The notes under the pieces are model-generated. The model made no database searches. It saw only the letters and a program-made list of their open reading frames with translations, and had not been told where the DNA came from. Shown piece after piece: positions 5,998 to 6,534 of a stretch of DNA of 6,534 nucleotides (position 1 is the stretch's first letter; each line of letters begins with the position of its first letter). Source of the DNA: Phycisphaerales bacterium (GTDB lineage: Bacteria; Planctomycetota; Phycisphaerae; Phycisphaerales; Phycisphaeraceae); assembly GCA_012031455.1 (NCBI GenBank), contig JAAUTM010000081.1, positions 1 to 6,534 of the forward strand, in the 5' to 3' direction. The translations under genes were made by a program, and so were the position numbers.

Positions 5998-6324
5998 GTC
6001 CAGCACAGCTTTGTGCTCAATCATGTCGGTGATGATGTGCTTCCCCTGATCCGCGTACATGTCGGCCACGCCCTTGATCGCCAGATTGTTGGATTCGGTA
6101 GCACCGGAAGTCCACACGATTTCCTTGGCATCAGCCCCGATCAGGTGGGCCACCTGCTCCCGCGCAGTTTCCACCGCATCCTCGGCTTCCCAGCCAAAGC
6201 TGTGATTCCGGCTTGCGGCATTGCCAAAGCGATTGGTCAAATACGGCATCATCGCCTCAAGCACCTTTGGATCCAAAGGCGTCGTGGCGTTGTGATCAAG
6301 GTAAATCGGCAGTTTCAAGGGCAT
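5992..6324 (-). CDS. iscS: Cysteine desulfurase IscS, N-terminal part (frameshifted)
   Basis: These are the first 109 residues of Isc[55 protein letters not shown] for PLP phosphate binding, and IEHKAVLD with the catalytic His104 at the E. coli position. The ATG at 6322-6324 has AGGAG about six bases upstream. A TAA at 5992-5994 ends the frame one residue after VLD. The family continues LDTCKRL, and here the DNA reads GACCTGTAAACGC. Loss of two bases (GACACCTGT to GACCTGT) restores Thr110-Cys111 with exact colinearity to E. coli; an extra C would be the one-base alternative. It is first of the visible isc genes, and no iscR is seen in the 210 bases upstream. Confidence 0.92.
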   Translation of the reverse strand: MPLKLPIYLDHNATTPLDPKVLEAMMPYLTNRFGNAASRNHSFGWEAEDAVETAREQVAHLIGADAKEIVWTSGATESNNLAIKGVADMYADQGKHIITDMIEHKAVLDL

Positions 6325-6348
6325 CGTTGGCTCCTGCGGGAGTTATAC

Positions 6349-6444
6349 GGATGGATGATGGATAAGGGATGATGTTCAGAGATAATGTTACGAATGCCTT
6401 CTCTTTGGTTCGTACATTATTCATGATGCATTATCCATCGATCC
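6349..6444. repeat. Palindromic dispersed repeat, copy B (upstream of iscS)
   Basis: GGATGATGGATAA (6353-6365) pairs with TTATCCATCGATCC (6431-6444), with one extra base. Further in, ATAATGTTACGAA (6382-6394) pairs with TTCGTACATTAT (6409-6420), so most of the element can fold as one long imperfect hairpin around a loop near 6395-6408. It is homologous to the reverse complement of the element at 5004-5099. It begins 25 bases before the iscS start, within the presumed leader or promoter zone. I see no gene in 6325-6534 and no convincing promoter. Confidence 0.72.
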
Positions 6445-6534
6445 TTTGTGGGTTACCTATGGGTTGACTGCATATCCATCGCACCATTTTCCAAAATACA
6501 CATCAAACCTCATGCCACACTCATTTTCACGGGT

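Noticed and set aside
5992..6020. ATG at 6018-6020 as start of an independent desulfurase-like gene
   Set aside because: This ATG is out of frame with the IscS N-terminus, and the first eight residues after it have no homology; the two pieces are one iscS.

Overview
The window suggests a Gram-negative bacterium that has a PEP-CTERM/exosortase protein-sorting system. Planctomycetota (for example Phycisphaerae-like) or Verrucomicrobia fit best, with Proteobacteria possible. This rests on a textbook PEP-CTERM surface protein, a FeeM/LuxI-like acyltransferase of the kind found in exosortase genomes, and an ISC iron-sulfur operon. Taxonomy is inference from gene style only; no rRNA or other marker is present.

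Layout. Bases 1-66 may hold the hydrophobic C-terminus of a plus-strand membrane protein cut by the window edge. Bases 103-1067 (minus) encode a FeeM-like N-acyl amino acid synthase/acyltransferase broken by one frameshift near 481. Diverging from it, bases about 1259-2714 (plus) encode a PaaK-like adenylate-forming enzyme, broken near 2361 and probably also near 1274. A hairpin at 2757-2774 lies between it and the convergent PEP-CTERM protein gene (2810-3718, minus), the only full-length gene here with no sign of an indel. That gene has a good promoter, a dyad and tandem direct repeats in an AT-rich upstream region. Beyond a strong terminator (3958-3984) lies a minus-strand iscS-iscU-iscA cluster (6324 down to 4076). 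iscA and iscS are each split by a frameshift. iscU keeps its frame but carries an eight-residue anomaly best explained by three single-base losses. Two inverted copies of a palindromic repeat of about 90 bp flank iscS.

How the genes work together. IscS supplies sulfur from cysteine, IscU is the scaffold and the IscA-like protein is a carrier; this is housekeeping Fe-S biogenesis. The acyltransferase and the adenylating enzyme share a divergent intergenic region and could form a small acyl-amide or acyl-transfer pathway. In exosortase-bearing bacteria a related acyltransferase family co-occurs with PEP-CTERM proteins, which makes its position near such a protein notable, though the link is inference.

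Caution on quality. At least four genes need a one- or two-base correction, and a fifth needs three, mostly in or beside short homopolymers. This density, hitting essential iscS/iscU/iscA, looks like uncorrected sequencing error rather than gene decay, so broken genes here should be treated as probably intact in the organism.
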